DNA of 64,000 bases, taken from assembly GCF_039535785.1 (NCBI RefSeq), contig NZ_BAAAXV010000001.1, positions 434,001-498,000 on the forward strand, written 5' to 3'. Numbering within the stretch: position 1 is the first letter of the stretch; each line of letters starts with the position of its first letter. The position numbers and the translations under genes were made by a program. Shown here one piece after another: positions 52,839 to 61,021 of this stretch. A model generated the notes under the pieces. The model was not told the origin of the DNA, made no database searches, and saw only the letters and a list, made by a program, of their open reading frames with translations. This DNA is from Nonomuraea helvata (GTDB lineage: Bacteria; Actinomycetota; Actinomycetes; Streptosporangiales; Streptosporangiaceae).

Positions 52839-53378
52839 TCAGGTGCCTGGGCGGTCGATCCGGTAGAGGTAGTGAGCGGGCCCGTGGATCGGGTTGTCCG
52901 GTTCGAGCTCGCACTCCGCGATCCGGCGCATCCCGGCCTTCTCCAGCGCCCGCCAGGAGGCGCGGTTGGCGGCGGAGACCGGCACCATCACGCACGAGGC
53001 GTCCGGCAGCTCCTCCCACGTCCGCTCCAGCACCGAACGGATCATCTCCGTCCCGAGTCCCCGGCCGACCTGGCCCGGATCGCCGATGAGGTAGTCGATG
53101 GAGACCGTGCCGTCGGGGACGGGGACGACGGCCGCCAGCTCGTCCACGTAGTGCGGATAGTCCGCCAGCCGCGACCGCTGGACCAGGCCGAGCGGCCGCC
53201 CGTCGAGGAACACGAGCAGGTCCTCGGACGGCTCCTCTCCCCTGGCGGCGGGGCCGAAGTCGCGCGCCACCGCCTCCGCCGAGGTCTCGTGGTTCCACCA
53301 CAGCGCCACGTGCGGCTGCTCCAGCCACGTACGCAGCAGGGGGAAGTCCTCCTGGACGAGTCGACGCCATGTGATCAT
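52839..53378 (-). CDS. GNAT acetyltransferase (AAC(6')-like)
   Basis: The 179-residue protein shows the Acetyltransf_8 pattern: FPLLRTWLEQPHVALWWNHE, IDYLIGDPGQVGRGLGTEMI (acetyl-CoA loop RGLGTE) and NRASWRALEKAGMRRIAECE. This group covers aminoglycoside 6'-N-acetyltransferases and siderophore lysine acylases. Aminoglycoside resistance cannot be claimed from this sequence alone. It starts ATG 53378. Confidence 0.85.
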   Translation of the reverse strand: MITWRRLVQEDFPLLRTWLEQPHVALWWNHETSAEAVARDFGPAARGEEPSEDLLVFLDGRPLGLVQRSRLADYPHYVDELAAVVPVPDGTVSIDYLIGDPGQVGRGLGTEMIRSVLERTWEELPDASCVMVPVSAANRASWRALEKAGMRRIAECELEPDNPIHGPAHYLYRIDRPGT

Positions 53379-53560
53379 CAGAACGCTCCGGGCGTGAGAT
53401 GCCGTCTGTAGTCGCGGGTCTGGCGGTCACGGTGGCCGCACGAGGGATGGCACCACCGCCGACACGAATCCGTGACCCGCTTTACCGGGAGAGGCTCCGT
53501 CCCGAGGATCGGGAGCTCGACAGCCGTCACGACGCTGACGTTAGCAACGCATGCCAACCG

Positions 53561-54049
53561 TCAGCATCCGATTATTTGATCAAAGATCACGCCAGGCCGG
53601 TCAGCGGCGCCGACCAGCTGCAGGGCGGTTTCGGTTGGGGACCCGGCCTCGGCGGTGTAGGTGATGAGCACCTGGTCGGGTTCGTCCGGGATGCGGAGCG
53701 TCTCGTGGTCCAGGGTCAGCTCCCCACCAGCGGGTGGTGGAAGGCCTTGCGGCCGTGAGTCTTGTCGACGACGCCGTGCTCGGCCCACCGGTGGCGGAAG
53801 TCCTCGCTCTTCATCGACAGCTCGCCGACGAGCGCGGCCAGCACCGGGTCGCCGGGGTACGCGCCGGCCTGACCCGCTCCGGCCACGCCACCCAACCCAC
53901 AAACCCTCTACGGCCAACCACCACCGAACACCCCGGTGCACGTGGTCCAGCAGCGTCTGGGGGCCATCGGGCAAGACGCCCCGGCGTAGCGCCTGCGCGG
54001 GATGAGGGGCGAGGAGCCGAAGGGCGGGCCGCCGTGGCCCTTGGCGCAA
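53561..54049 (-). pseudogene. frameshifted MmyB-type XRE regulator fragment
   Basis: The C-terminal ligand-binding part of an MmyB-like regulator is readable but split. YPGDPVLAALVGELSMKSED and WAEHGVVDKTHGRKAFHHPL are in one frame, and LTLDHETLRIPDEPDQVLIT and YTAEAGSPTETALQLVGA are in another. A single lost base in the CCCC run at 53722-53725 explains the switch. The N-terminal HTH is missing or unrecognisable; only a weak PHPAQALRRGVLPDGPQTLL segment is left upstream. The gene is dead. Confidence 0.75.
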
Positions 54050-54057
54050 GGCGGGTT

Positions 54058-55269
54058 CTAGCGCCCCACGTCCGTGGCCGAGGGCCTGGGCCGGGCACCG
54101 AGGGCGCCGAGCAGGTAGTGGCGCTGGCGCAGGGTGAGGTCGCCGATGCTGGCGCCGCTGCCGATCCCGCCCTTCCGCAGCACTCTGGTGATCTCGGCGG
54201 CGCTGCGCCCCGGCAGGGCCCGCAGCAGCGACTCGACGTCCGCGCTGATGGTGGTCAGCTCGCTGCGTGACAGCAGGGCCTCCACGCCGAGCCGCCCGCC
54301 CGCCACAGCGGCGCGCAGCTCGGAGGCCGTCATCGGCATCGGCTCGCGCGTGGGTTCGGGCCGGGGGGACGGAGTGCGGGTGGGCTGGACGAGCGGCACG
54401 TCTGCCTCACCGGCGGCGGCGATGGGGACGGCCAGCTCGGGCATGTCCTCGACGAGAACGGTCTCCGCCGCGACCAGCAGGCCGCCCACGGAGAGCACGC
54501 CCGCCGCGGCGACGGCCACGTGGCGCCGCACCAGCCGGCCGCTGCTGCGGGCGATCTTCAGCCCGATCACGGCAGTACGCACCAGCACGCCGGTGAGCAG
54601 GCCGAGCAGGATCGGCACGCTCTGCGGGGGGATCGGCGCCACCGCGGCCAGCACGACACCGGCCGCGGGGCTGAGGCAGGAGAGCGCCAGCCAGGGAGCG
54701 CGGCGTTTGCTCGCCATGTCGAGCATGGCCGTCATGGCCAGCCCCTCACCGGCCGAGTGGATCATGAGAGCGGCCACGACGATGGCCGACGCCGCCAGCA
54801 CCAGAGTGGCGCCCTCGATCATGCGGTGCAGGCTCAGCGCGACGGCGGTGCCCACGCCTCCGTACACCGCGGCGCTGACGGCCTGCTTGACGCGCCTGTG
54901 CAGGCCGGGGGCGTGCTGCCCACGCTGCCCGGTCTCGTGCGGGTGTCCGTGGCGGGTGAAGTACGTGATGATGGCGAAGCCCACCACCCCGGCCAGCGCC
55001 ACGAGCCACAGCGGCACTTCGGTGGCGTGGGCCTCACGCCAGGCGTCGGGCATCACGTCGGTCAGGGCGGTGACGAGCATGAGCGCCGAGGCGACGGCCA
55101 GCCAGATGCTGATCTTGGCGGCGTTGCGCTGGGCCAGATGGGCTCCGGCCAGCGTGGACAGCGCCACCAGGCCCACGGCGGCCCACACCGTCCAGGCGGG
55201 CATGGCGGCGTCAAGGCCCGTGTCCTGCAGCGCCGACTGCAGTGCCGGCCCCCCGAGCGGCAAGGACAT
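54058..55269 (-). CDS. ZIP-like membrane protein with Pro-rich linker and C-terminal helical domain
   Basis: The 403-residue protein has about eight membrane helices with ZIP-type metal motifs SLHRMIEGATLV and IHSAGEGLAMTA (His and Glu pairs), and a His-rich loop RHGHPHETGQRGQH between helices. A Pro-rich linker (TRTPSPRPEPTREP) leads to a soluble C-terminal helical domain (ITRVLRKGGIGSGASIGDLT). It may transport Zn2+ or another divalent metal, but the family match is by motif only. It lies downstream of the DivIVA-domain gene across a 17-bp repeat array; ATG 55269 is the start that gives the first helix. Confidence 0.55.
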   Translation of the reverse strand: MSLPLGGPALQSALQDTGLDAAMPAWTVWAAVGLVALSTLAGAHLAQRNAAKISIWLAVASALMLVTALTDVMPDAWREAHATEVPLWLVALAGVVGFAIITYFTRHGHPHETGQRGQHAPGLHRRVKQAVSAAVYGGVGTAVALSLHRMIEGATLVLAASAIVVAALMIHSAGEGLAMTAMLDMASKRRAPWLALSCLSPAAGVVLAAVAPIPPQSVPILLGLLTGVLVRTAVIGLKIARSSGRLVRRHVAVAAAGVLSVGGLLVAAETVLVEDMPELAVPIAAAGEADVPLVQPTRTPSPRPEPTREPMPMTASELRAAVAGGRLGVEALLSRSELTTISADVESLLRALPGRSAAEITRVLRKGGIGSGASIGDLTLRQRHYLLGALGARPRPSATDVGR

Positions 55270-55303
55270 GTCACAGCCTTTCTGGCGAGAGTGCGTGCGG
55301 AAC

Positions 55304-55404
55304 GGCACGAACGGAACGGCAGTGCGAACGGAACGGCAGTGCGAACGGAACGGCAGTGCGAACGGAACGGCAGTGCGAACGGAACGGCGGTGCGAACGGA
55401 AGGC
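55304..55404 (-). repeat. 17-bp tandem repeat array
   Basis: Four perfect copies of AGTGCGAACGGAACGGC at 55321, 55338, 55355 and 55372, with imperfect copies on each side (55304 and 55389). The array lies between the DivIVA-domain gene and the ZIP-like gene, in the leader of the latter. The unit is not a multiple of three. Confidence 0.95.
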
Positions 55405-55442
55405 AGCGCATACCGAACGGCAGCGCGTACTGAGCGGCTCGA

Positions 55443-56339
55443 TCAGGGCGCGGCGACGGGACCGGTGCGCGCGCCGTGTCCGCTGTGCGCGACGAGACCG
55501 CCGTGCGGGCCGTCGCCGGGACGCGCGCCGTCGACGATGCGCGCCACGGGACCGGTGTGCGCATCGGCGTCCACGTGCGCCACGGGACCGCTGCGCGCCC
55601 CATCGCCCACGTGCGCGACGGGATCGGCATGCGCGCCGCCGCCCGGGTGGGCGCCAGCGCCGGGCGCGCCAGGGCTGCACGTGGCGAGGCCCGACGTGGC
55701 CTGCCCGGGCAGGGCGTGGCCAGACGTGCCGTGGCCAGACGGAGCGATGTCAGGCATGGCGGGGTCCTCCAGGGCGCCGCGCAGCCGGCCGAGCTGGGCG
55801 CGCAGGCTGTCCTGCAGCTGCCGGCCGTGGTGCGACAGCGCCGCGTCGAACTGGTCGAGCTGCTCCTCGACGGCCTCGCGGTAGGCCACGCGGGCGGTCC
55901 GGGCAAGCGCCTCCGCCACGGCGGCGGCCTCGCGCCGCACCCGCTGAGCCTCGGCGCGAGCCTCGGCGAGGATCTGGCGGGCCTCCTGCCGCGCCGTCTC
56001 CACCGTCTCCTGCGCGGCGCGCTCCGCTTCGGCGAGCGTGTCGGACGGGCTCGGCGGGACGGGGATGTTCGCGAGACGCTCGCGCAGGTGGGCGTTGTCC
56101 TGCCAGAGCAGGCCGAGCGTCGTCTCCACGCTGGCCAGGAACGCGTCCACCTCGGCCAGGTCGTAGCCGGCACGCAGCCGGACCACGCTGAAGACCTGAT
56201 GGTGCACGGCGGCGGGGGTCAGCAGGGCGAGCTGGCCGGGGCCCGCCGCATGGACCGGCAGCGCGCCGGAGTCGTCGCCGACAGCGTGACTGAACGGAAG
56301 CTGGAGGCGATGGTCGTGTTCTTCGTGCTTGACGTGCAT
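55443..56339 (-). CDS. DivIVA-domain protein with low-complexity Gly/His/Ala tail
   Basis: The 298-residue protein has a DivIVA-like core (about 45-95: HHQVFSVVRLRAGYDLAEVD, FLASVETTLGLLWQDNAHLR), a long coiled coil (about 100-190: AQETVETARQEARQILAEAR) and a C-terminal tail of about 90 residues with repeated G-A-R/H-x-G-P-V-A units. DivIVA proteins mark cell poles and septa. An N-terminal HEEHDHRLQ segment is His-rich. ATG 56339. Upstream TATAAG (minus strand) is a possible -10 box. It is followed by the ZIP-like gene, suggesting a shared operon. Confidence 0.8.
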   Translation of the reverse strand: MHVKHEEHDHRLQLPFSHAVGDDSGALPVHAAGPGQLALLTPAAVHHQVFSVVRLRAGYDLAEVDAFLASVETTLGLLWQDNAHLRERLANIPVPPSPSDTLAEAERAAQETVETARQEARQILAEARAEAQRVRREAAAVAEALARTARVAYREAVEEQLDQFDAALSHHGRQLQDSLRAQLGRLRGALEDPAMPDIAPSGHGTSGHALPGQATSGLATCSPGAPGAGAHPGGGAHADPVAHVGDGARSGPVAHVDADAHTGPVARIVDGARPGDGPHGGLVAHSGHGARTGPVAAP

Positions 56340-56496
56340 GGCAGCGCTTCACCGAGCCCTTCGGCGCGACCTTTACCGTTTGACCAGGAAACTTATACGC
56401 TCAGTAGTTGACACGTTACCTTGTGCTTAAACGTCCGGGCAGACGCTTACGGGTAAAGCCACCCGGATGATCTGTGACCGGAGTCACATTCACGGC

Positions 56497-56524
56497 CTGT
56501 CCCCTGAAGGCGTTCTCGTTCGTC
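56497..56524 (+). promoter_or_regulatory. ECF42-type promoter, module 2
   Basis: CTGTCC (56497-56502), 15 nt, GTTCGTC (56518-56524). The two boxes and spacing are identical to 29194-29221. It lies 38 nt before the RibD/DHFR-like gene. Confidence 0.65.
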
Positions 56525-56562
56525 CTGTCGCCGGAAACCGGCTTCAAGGAAGGTTCGAGATC

Positions 56563-57144
56563 ATGAGCCAAGTGATCGTCATCGAGTTCGTCTCGCTCGA
56601 CGGGGTCGTCGAGGACCCGGACGGGCGGGACGGGACGCCCTGGGGAGGATGGGCGTTCCGCTACGGGCCCGAGTCCGTGGCCGGCGACAAGTTCGCCCTC
56701 GGGGAGGTGCTGGACTCCGGCGCCATGCTGCTCGGCCGGCTCACCTGGGAGCGCTTCTCCCGCATCTGGCCTGCCAGGGACGATGAGTTCTCCAGGAAGA
56801 TGAACGCCCTCCCCAAGCTCGTCGTCTCGCGATCCCTGGAGCGCGTCGAGGAGTGGAGCAACTCCGCCCTCCTGCGGGGCGAGCCGGCCGAGGAGGTGGC
56901 CGAGCGGAAGAAGCGCCAGACTATCGTGGTGGCGGGCAGCACCGGCGTCGTCGACGTGCTGAGGGCCCACGACCTGATCGACGAATACCGTCTGCTGGTG
57001 TTCCCGGTGGTGCTCGGCCAGGGGCGCCGCCTGTTCGACCGGCCGGGGCCGCCCGCCGGGCTGAGCCTCGAGTCCGCCGAGCGGGTGGGCCAGGCCGTCC
57101 GCCTGGTCTACCGCCGCGAACCAGCCCAAGGAGACCACCGATGA
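56563..57144 (+). CDS. RibD/dihydrofolate reductase-like protein
   Basis: The 193-residue protein has the RibD_C fold: IVIEFVSLDGVVEDPDG at the start, GAMLLGRLTWERFSRIWP, KLVVSRSLERVEEW, IVVAGSTGVVDVLRAHDLID and LLVFPVVLGQGRRLF. The family binds NADPH and has undefined physiological roles. GGAAGG precedes ATG 56563. It is the first gene behind the ECF42-type promoter and overlaps the DGPF gene by ATGA. Confidence 0.88.
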   Translation: MSQVIVIEFVSLDGVVEDPDGRDGTPWGGWAFRYGPESVAGDKFALGEVLDSGAMLLGRLTWERFSRIWPARDDEFSRKMNALPKLVVSRSLERVEEWSNSALLRGEPAEEVAERKKRQTIVVAGSTGVVDVLRAHDLIDEYRLLVFPVVLGQGRRLFDRPGPPAGLSLESAERVGQAVRLVYRREPAQGDHR

Positions 57145-57479
57145 GATACGCACTGCTCATCAACGAACGCCCCGAGGCCTACGAAGGCCTCAGCGCGGAC
57201 GAGCGCGCTGCCATCAGCGCCGAGTACACCACGCTGATGAAGGACGAGCGCATGCTCGGAGGCGAACGGCTGCAGCCGGCCGAGACCGCGACCACCGTAC
57301 GGGTCCAGGACGGCGAGATGCTGGTGACCGACGGGCCGTTCGCCGACACCAAGGAGATCTTCGGCGGGTTCTACATCGTCGAGGCCGGGGATCTCGACGA
57401 GGCCCTCGAGCTCGCCGCCCGGATCCCGGCCACCCGCCTGGGCGGCTCGGTCGAGGTGCGGCCGCTGGTGGAGCTCTAG
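57141..57479 (+). CDS. DGPF (YCII-related) protein, module 2
   Basis: The 112-residue YCII-related protein has the signature TDGPFADTKEIFGGFYIV and MRYALLINERPEAY at the start. ATG overlaps the previous stop by ATGA and the sigma gene follows three nt after its stop, so all three are translationally linked. Paralogous to the DGPF protein at 29460. Confidence 0.92.
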   Translation: MRYALLINERPEAYEGLSADERAAISAEYTTLMKDERMLGGERLQPAETATTVRVQDGEMLVTDGPFADTKEIFGGFYIVEAGDLDEALELAARIPATRLGGSVEVRPLVEL

Positions 57480-57482
57480 CCG

Positions 57483-58646
57483 GTGCTCGAGGAGATCTTC
57501 CGCGACCAGTGGGCACGCGTGTTCGCCGCCCTGGTGAGCTACAGCGGCGACATCGACGTCGCCGAGGAGGCCGCGCAGGAGGCGTTCGTCATCGCCGCCG
57601 AGCGCTGGGGCCGCGACGGGCTCCCGGACAATCCGGGGGCCTGGCTCGTGGTGACGGCGCGCAACCGGGCGATCGACCGTCTGCGGCGCGACCGTACCCA
57701 TGCGGACAAGCTCCGGCGGCTGGACCGGCCGGAGCCCTCCGAGGAGGTGGCGATGAACGAGACGTCGATCCCCGACGAACGGCTCGAACTGTTCTTCATG
57801 TGCTGCCATCCGGCGCTCGCGGCGGAGGCCCAGGTCGCGCTCACCCTGCGGGCGCTGGGCGGCCTGTCGACGCCGGAGATCGCCCGGGCGTTCCTGGTGA
57901 GCGAGGAGACGATGAAGCGGCGGCTCTCCCGTGCCCGCACCAAGATCCGGGCGGCCGGGATCCCGTTCGCGATCCCCCGCGAGGACCGCCTGCCCGCCCG
58001 GCTGGGCGCGGTGTTCGCGGTCCTCTACCTGATCTTCAATCAGGGGTACGGCGACGGCCGGGCCGACCTGACGGCCGAGGCGATCCGGCTGGCCCGGATA
58101 CTCCTCGACCTCATGCCCGGCGAACCCGAGCCCGCCGGACTGCTGGCGCTGATGCTGCTGCACGACTCGCGGCGCGCGGCCCGGGTCCGCGACGGCGAGA
58201 TCGTCGTGCTCCACGAGCAGGATCGCGCCCTGTGGGACACCGCGCAGCTCGAGGAAGGCCAGGCGCTGCTGGACCGCGCACTCGCGCTCGGTGCTCGCGG
58301 CGCCTACACGGTGCAGGCGGCCATCGCCGCGCTCCAGGCCGAGGAGCGCATCGACTGGCCGGCCGTGGCCGCGCTCTACGACCGGCTGCGTGAGCTGACG
58401 GGCTCCGCGGTCGTGGAGCTCAACCGCGCCGTCGCGATCGCCGAGGTCGAGGGGCCGCGCGCGGCCCTGGCGATCGTCGACGCGCTCCCCCTCGACGGCT
58501 ACCGCTACTTCCACTCCACCCGGGCCGAGCTCCTGCGGCGCCTGGACGACACCGAGGGGGCGCGGGCGGCGTACGAGAGGGCGCTCGCGCTGGCGACGAC
58601 CGAGGCCGAGCGCCGATTCCTGAACCGCCGGCTCGATCAGCTCTGA
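57483..58646 (+). CDS. ECF42-group RNA polymerase sigma factor with C-terminal extension, module 2
   Basis: The 387-residue sigma factor has sigma2 (DVAEEAAQEAFVIAAERWGRD, RNRAIDRLRRDR), sigma4 (STPEIARAFLVSEETMKRRL) and the ECF42 C-terminal extension of about 200 residues (VLYLIFNQGYGDGRADL, GARAAYERALALATTEAERR). It is shorter than the module 1 paralogue but of the same plan. GTG 57483 begins three nt after the DGPF stop with GGTGGAG as SD. The promoter at 56497 is its probable target. No anti-sigma gene is present. Confidence 0.9.
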   Translation: MLEEIFRDQWARVFAALVSYSGDIDVAEEAAQEAFVIAAERWGRDGLPDNPGAWLVVTARNRAIDRLRRDRTHADKLRRLDRPEPSEEVAMNETSIPDERLELFFMCCHPALAAEAQVALTLRALGGLSTPEIARAFLVSEETMKRRLSRARTKIRAAGIPFAIPREDRLPARLGAVFAVLYLIFNQGYGDGRADLTAEAIRLARILLDLMPGEPEPAGLLALMLLHDSRRAARVRDGEIVVLHEQDRALWDTAQLEEGQALLDRALALGARGAYTVQAAIAALQAEERIDWPAVAALYDRLRELTGSAVVELNRAVAIAEVEGPRAALAIVDALPLDGYRYFHSTRAELLRRLDDTEGARAAYERALALATTEAERRFLNRRLDQL

Positions 58647-58664
58647 CGGCTCTTGCCTCGACTT

Positions 58665-58680
58665 TACTGACCTGTCAGTA
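58665..58680. promoter_or_regulatory. TetR operator palindrome
   Basis: TACTGAC-CT-GTCAGTA is a perfect 7-bp inverted repeat immediately upstream of the TetR start at 58688. Confidence 0.75.
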
Positions 58681-58687
58681 TCGGGGC

Positions 58688-59266
58688 GTGAGCGATCAAC
58701 GCGAGCTCAGCGCCGCCGGTCAGCGGCTGCTGGAGGTGGCCACGGAGGTCTTCTACGCCGAAGGCATCCGCGCGACCGGCGTCGACGCGCTGGTGGCCCG
58801 GGCCCAGGTGTCCAAGCCCACGCTGTACGCCCAGTTCGGGTCCAAGGAGCAACTGGTCGCGGCCGTGCTGGACCGGCGGCGGGCCGCGCGGCAGGCGGCC
58901 ATGACCGCGTTCCTCCAGCAGTGCGCGGCGGACGGAGCCGAGCGGCTGCTGGCGGTCTTCGACTGGCTGGCGGAGGGGCACGGCCAGGAGGGTTTCCGCG
59001 GCTGCCCGTTCACCAACGCCGCGGTGGAGCTGCCCGACGCGGGGCATCCCGCGCGCGAGGTCATCTCGGCCTACAAGGACTGGCTGCGCTCCACGCTGAC
59101 CCGCCTGGCGGCCGAGGCCGGCCTGCCGCGGCCGGAGGAGGTCGGCTTCGGGCTGCTCCTTCTCATCGACGGGGCCAACGCGCGGGTGGTGGTCGACGGG
59201 GATCGTACGGCGATGCGCAGGGCCAAGCAGGTGGCGGCCAGGATGATCGGAGCAGACCATGGATGA
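58688..59266 (+). CDS. TetR/AcrR-family regulator
   Basis: The 192-residue protein has the TetR HTH (FYAEGIRATGVDALVARAQV, SKPTLYAQFGSKEQLVAAVL) and a helical C-terminal domain containing GCPFTNAAVELP, typical of the TetR_C_11/YxaF group. GTG 58688 follows a palindromic operator by seven nt, so it is likely autorepressed. Its 3' end overlaps the thioesterase gene by eight nt, so both are expressed together. Confidence 0.9.
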   Translation: MSDQRELSAAGQRLLEVATEVFYAEGIRATGVDALVARAQVSKPTLYAQFGSKEQLVAAVLDRRRAARQAAMTAFLQQCAADGAERLLAVFDWLAEGHGQEGFRGCPFTNAAVELPDAGHPAREVISAYKDWLRSTLTRLAAEAGLPRPEEVGFGLLLLIDGANARVVVDGDRTAMRRAKQVAARMIGADHG

Positions 59267-59678
59267 GCTGAAGCCGGGCCTCGAGCACACGTTCCGGTTC
59301 CGGGTGCCGGAGAGCAAGATCGTCGCGGCGCTCTATCCGGAGTCGCCGGAGTTCGCGGTCATGCCGCCGGTGTTCGCCACCGGGTTCCTCGTCGGGCTGA
59401 TCGAGTGGACGTGCGTCCAGGCCGTCGTGCCGTGCCTGGACTGGCCGCGCGAGCAGACGGTCGGCACGCACGTCGACCTCAGCCACGCGGCCGCCACGCC
59501 GCCCGGCCTCGAGGTGACCTGCCGCGTGCGGCTGACCGGGGTGGAGGGGCGGCGGCTGCGGTTCGAGGTGGCCGCCGACGACGGGTACGACGTGATCAGC
59601 ACCGGCACCCACGAACGCGCCGTCATCGACACCGCCCGCTTCACCGGGCGCGCCCGCTCCAAGGGGGCGCCGGCGTAG
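59259..59678 (+). CDS. hotdog-fold thioesterase (fluoroacetyl-CoA thioesterase-like)
   Basis: The 139-residue protein has the FlK-like pattern: MPPVFATGFLVGLIEWTCVQ, VGTHVDLSHAAATPPGLEVT, LRFEVAADDGYDVISTGTHE. This fold hydrolyses acyl-CoA thioesters; fluoroacetyl-CoA specificity is not implied. It overlaps the TetR gene and so is probably controlled by it. ATG 59259. Confidence 0.85.
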   Translation: MDELKPGLEHTFRFRVPESKIVAALYPESPEFAVMPPVFATGFLVGLIEWTCVQAVVPCLDWPREQTVGTHVDLSHAAATPPGLEVTCRVRLTGVEGRRLRFEVAADDGYDVISTGTHERAVIDTARFTGRARSKGAPA

Positions 59679-59707
59679 GACGTCGACCCGCACCCGCCTC
59701 GCGGGCC

Positions 59708-60313
59708 TCACCGGTTCGTGCTCGCGGTGTCGAGGCACCGGCGGATGGCGGTTCTGGCCCGCTCGTAGGCGTTCGGGTCGTCGTGCAGCAGCGAGACGGC
59801 GTTGGCCGTCTCCATGAACGCGATGAGCTCGAACGCGAGCTGGTCGGGATCCGTGTCGCCGGCGAGCTCGCCGAGCTGGCGGGCGTCGTCGACGGCGCGC
59901 GCCACGAAGCGGGTCCAGTCGAGGCTCGCCGCGGCGGCGGCGTCCCGCACCCGGCCCGGACGGGCGTCGAACTCCGCGTTGACGGCGAAGAAGAAGCAGC
60001 CGCCCGGGAAGACCCGCCGCTGCGAGTAGCTCAGCCAGTTCTCGCACAGCCGGCGCACCCTGCCCAGACCCGGCGGCACGGTCAGCGCGGGCTGGACGAC
60101 CTCCTCGACGTACACGGCCGCCGCGGCGCGGACCGTGGCGAGCTGCAGCTCTTCCTTGGAGCCGAAGTAACCGAACAGGCCGCTCTTGCTCACGCCGAGG
60201 TCCGTGGCCAGCCGGCCGATCGACAGCCCCTCCAGCCCGTCCTGCGAGGCGATGTCCGCCGCCCTGCGCAGGATCACGCTGCGTGTCCGTTCGTCCCGCG
60301 GTCTTCCCGCCAT
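59708..60313 (-). CDS. TetR/AcrR-family regulator
   Basis: The 201-residue protein starts MAGRPRDERTRSVILRRAAD with an HTH (LSIGRLATDLGVSKSGLFGY) and a C-terminal domain with GCFFFAVNAEFDARPGRVRD (TetR_C_13-like). ATG 60313 is preceded by AAGGGGTGG; a longer frame to 60391 would run through the operator. It diverges from the 60416 operon and probably represses it via the two ACGAACGTTCG sites. Confidence 0.9.
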   Translation of the reverse strand: MAGRPRDERTRSVILRRAADIASQDGLEGLSIGRLATDLGVSKSGLFGYFGSKEELQLATVRAAAAVYVEEVVQPALTVPPGLGRVRRLCENWLSYSQRRVFPGGCFFFAVNAEFDARPGRVRDAAAAASLDWTRFVARAVDDARQLGELAGDTDPDQLAFELIAFMETANAVSLLHDDPNAYERARTAIRRCLDTASTNR

Positions 60314-60329
60314 CTCCACCCCTTCATGC

Positions 60330-60401
60330 ACGAACGTTCGGTTCACGATAGCCGCTTGACCTCTGGCTCGGCACGCTCCTATTCTCGGCACGAACGTTCG
60401 T
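60330..60401. promoter_or_regulatory. divergent TetR operator pair and promoter
   Basis: ACGAACGTTCGT (60390-60401) is a perfect 12-bp palindrome and ACGAACGTTCGG (60330-60341) a near copy. Between them TTGACC (60356-60361) and TATTCT (60380-60385) are spaced 18 nt and place the right operator at the start of the 60416 transcript. Confidence 0.75.
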
Positions 60402-60415
60402 ACTTAGAAAGGCGG

Positions 60416-61021
60416 ATGATGGCTGAACTCCCAGCCGAGGACCTCCGGGACCTGCATCGGTGCGCGCTGGACCTCGCCGGAAGAGCGATCGCCCAGGTCG
60501 CCGCCGTGGACCTGGACCGGCCCACGCCGTGCGCGGAATGGAACCTGGGCGACCTGCTGCGGCACATGGTGGGCGAGAACCACGGCTTCGCCGCCGCCGC
60601 GGACCCGCCGGCGCAGCAGTCCGTCCGGGACGGCGGCGACCTCGGCGACGACCCGTTCGGCGCCTTCCACGACTCCGCGGCCGCGGTCATGAAGGCGTTC
60701 GCCGCCCCTGACTTCTACGACCGCCAGGTCGAGATCGGCGGGTTCGGCGTCTTCCCCGGGCGGGTCGCGATCAGCATGCACCTGGTCGACTGCCTCGTGC
60801 ACGGATGGGACGTCGCCACGAGCATCGACACCTTCTACCGGCCCGACCCCGAGCTGGTCGCGTCCGCGCTGGCGATGGCCTCCCGGTGGCCGGACACGCC
60901 GAAAAGCCGCGGTCCAGGCGCCGCGTTCGACACCAGGGTTCCGGTGCCCGACGACGCCCCTGACTTCCACCGGCTGCTCGGCCTGCTGGGCCGCGACCCG
61001 TCGTGGGCGGCGCCATGCTGA
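60416..61021 (+). CDS. TIGR03086-type protein (DinB/mycothiol-dependent maleylpyruvate isomerase-like)
   Basis: The 201-residue protein has the DinB-like four-helix bundle with the metal-binding His signature: PTPCAEWNLGDLLRHMVGEN, and MHLVDCLVHGWDVATSIDTF in the C-terminal half. Members bind a divalent metal and may use mycothiol. Start ATG 60416 (a second ATG follows directly) has AAAGGCGG upstream. It is the first gene of a four-gene operon behind the TetR-controlled promoter. Confidence 0.85.
   Translation: MMAELPAEDLRDLHRCALDLAGRAIAQVAAVDLDRPTPCAEWNLGDLLRHMVGENHGFAAAADPPAQQSVRDGGDLGDDPFGAFHDSAAAVMKAFAAPDFYDRQVEIGGFGVFPGRVAISMHLVDCLVHGWDVATSIDTFYRPDPELVASALAMASRWPDTPKSRGPGAAFDTRVPVPDDAPDFHRLLGLLGRDPSWAAPC

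Noticed and set aside
52839..53378. Aminoglycoside resistance gene
   Set aside because: The GNAT fold is clear, but drug specificity cannot be read from sequence, and related proteins act on other amines.
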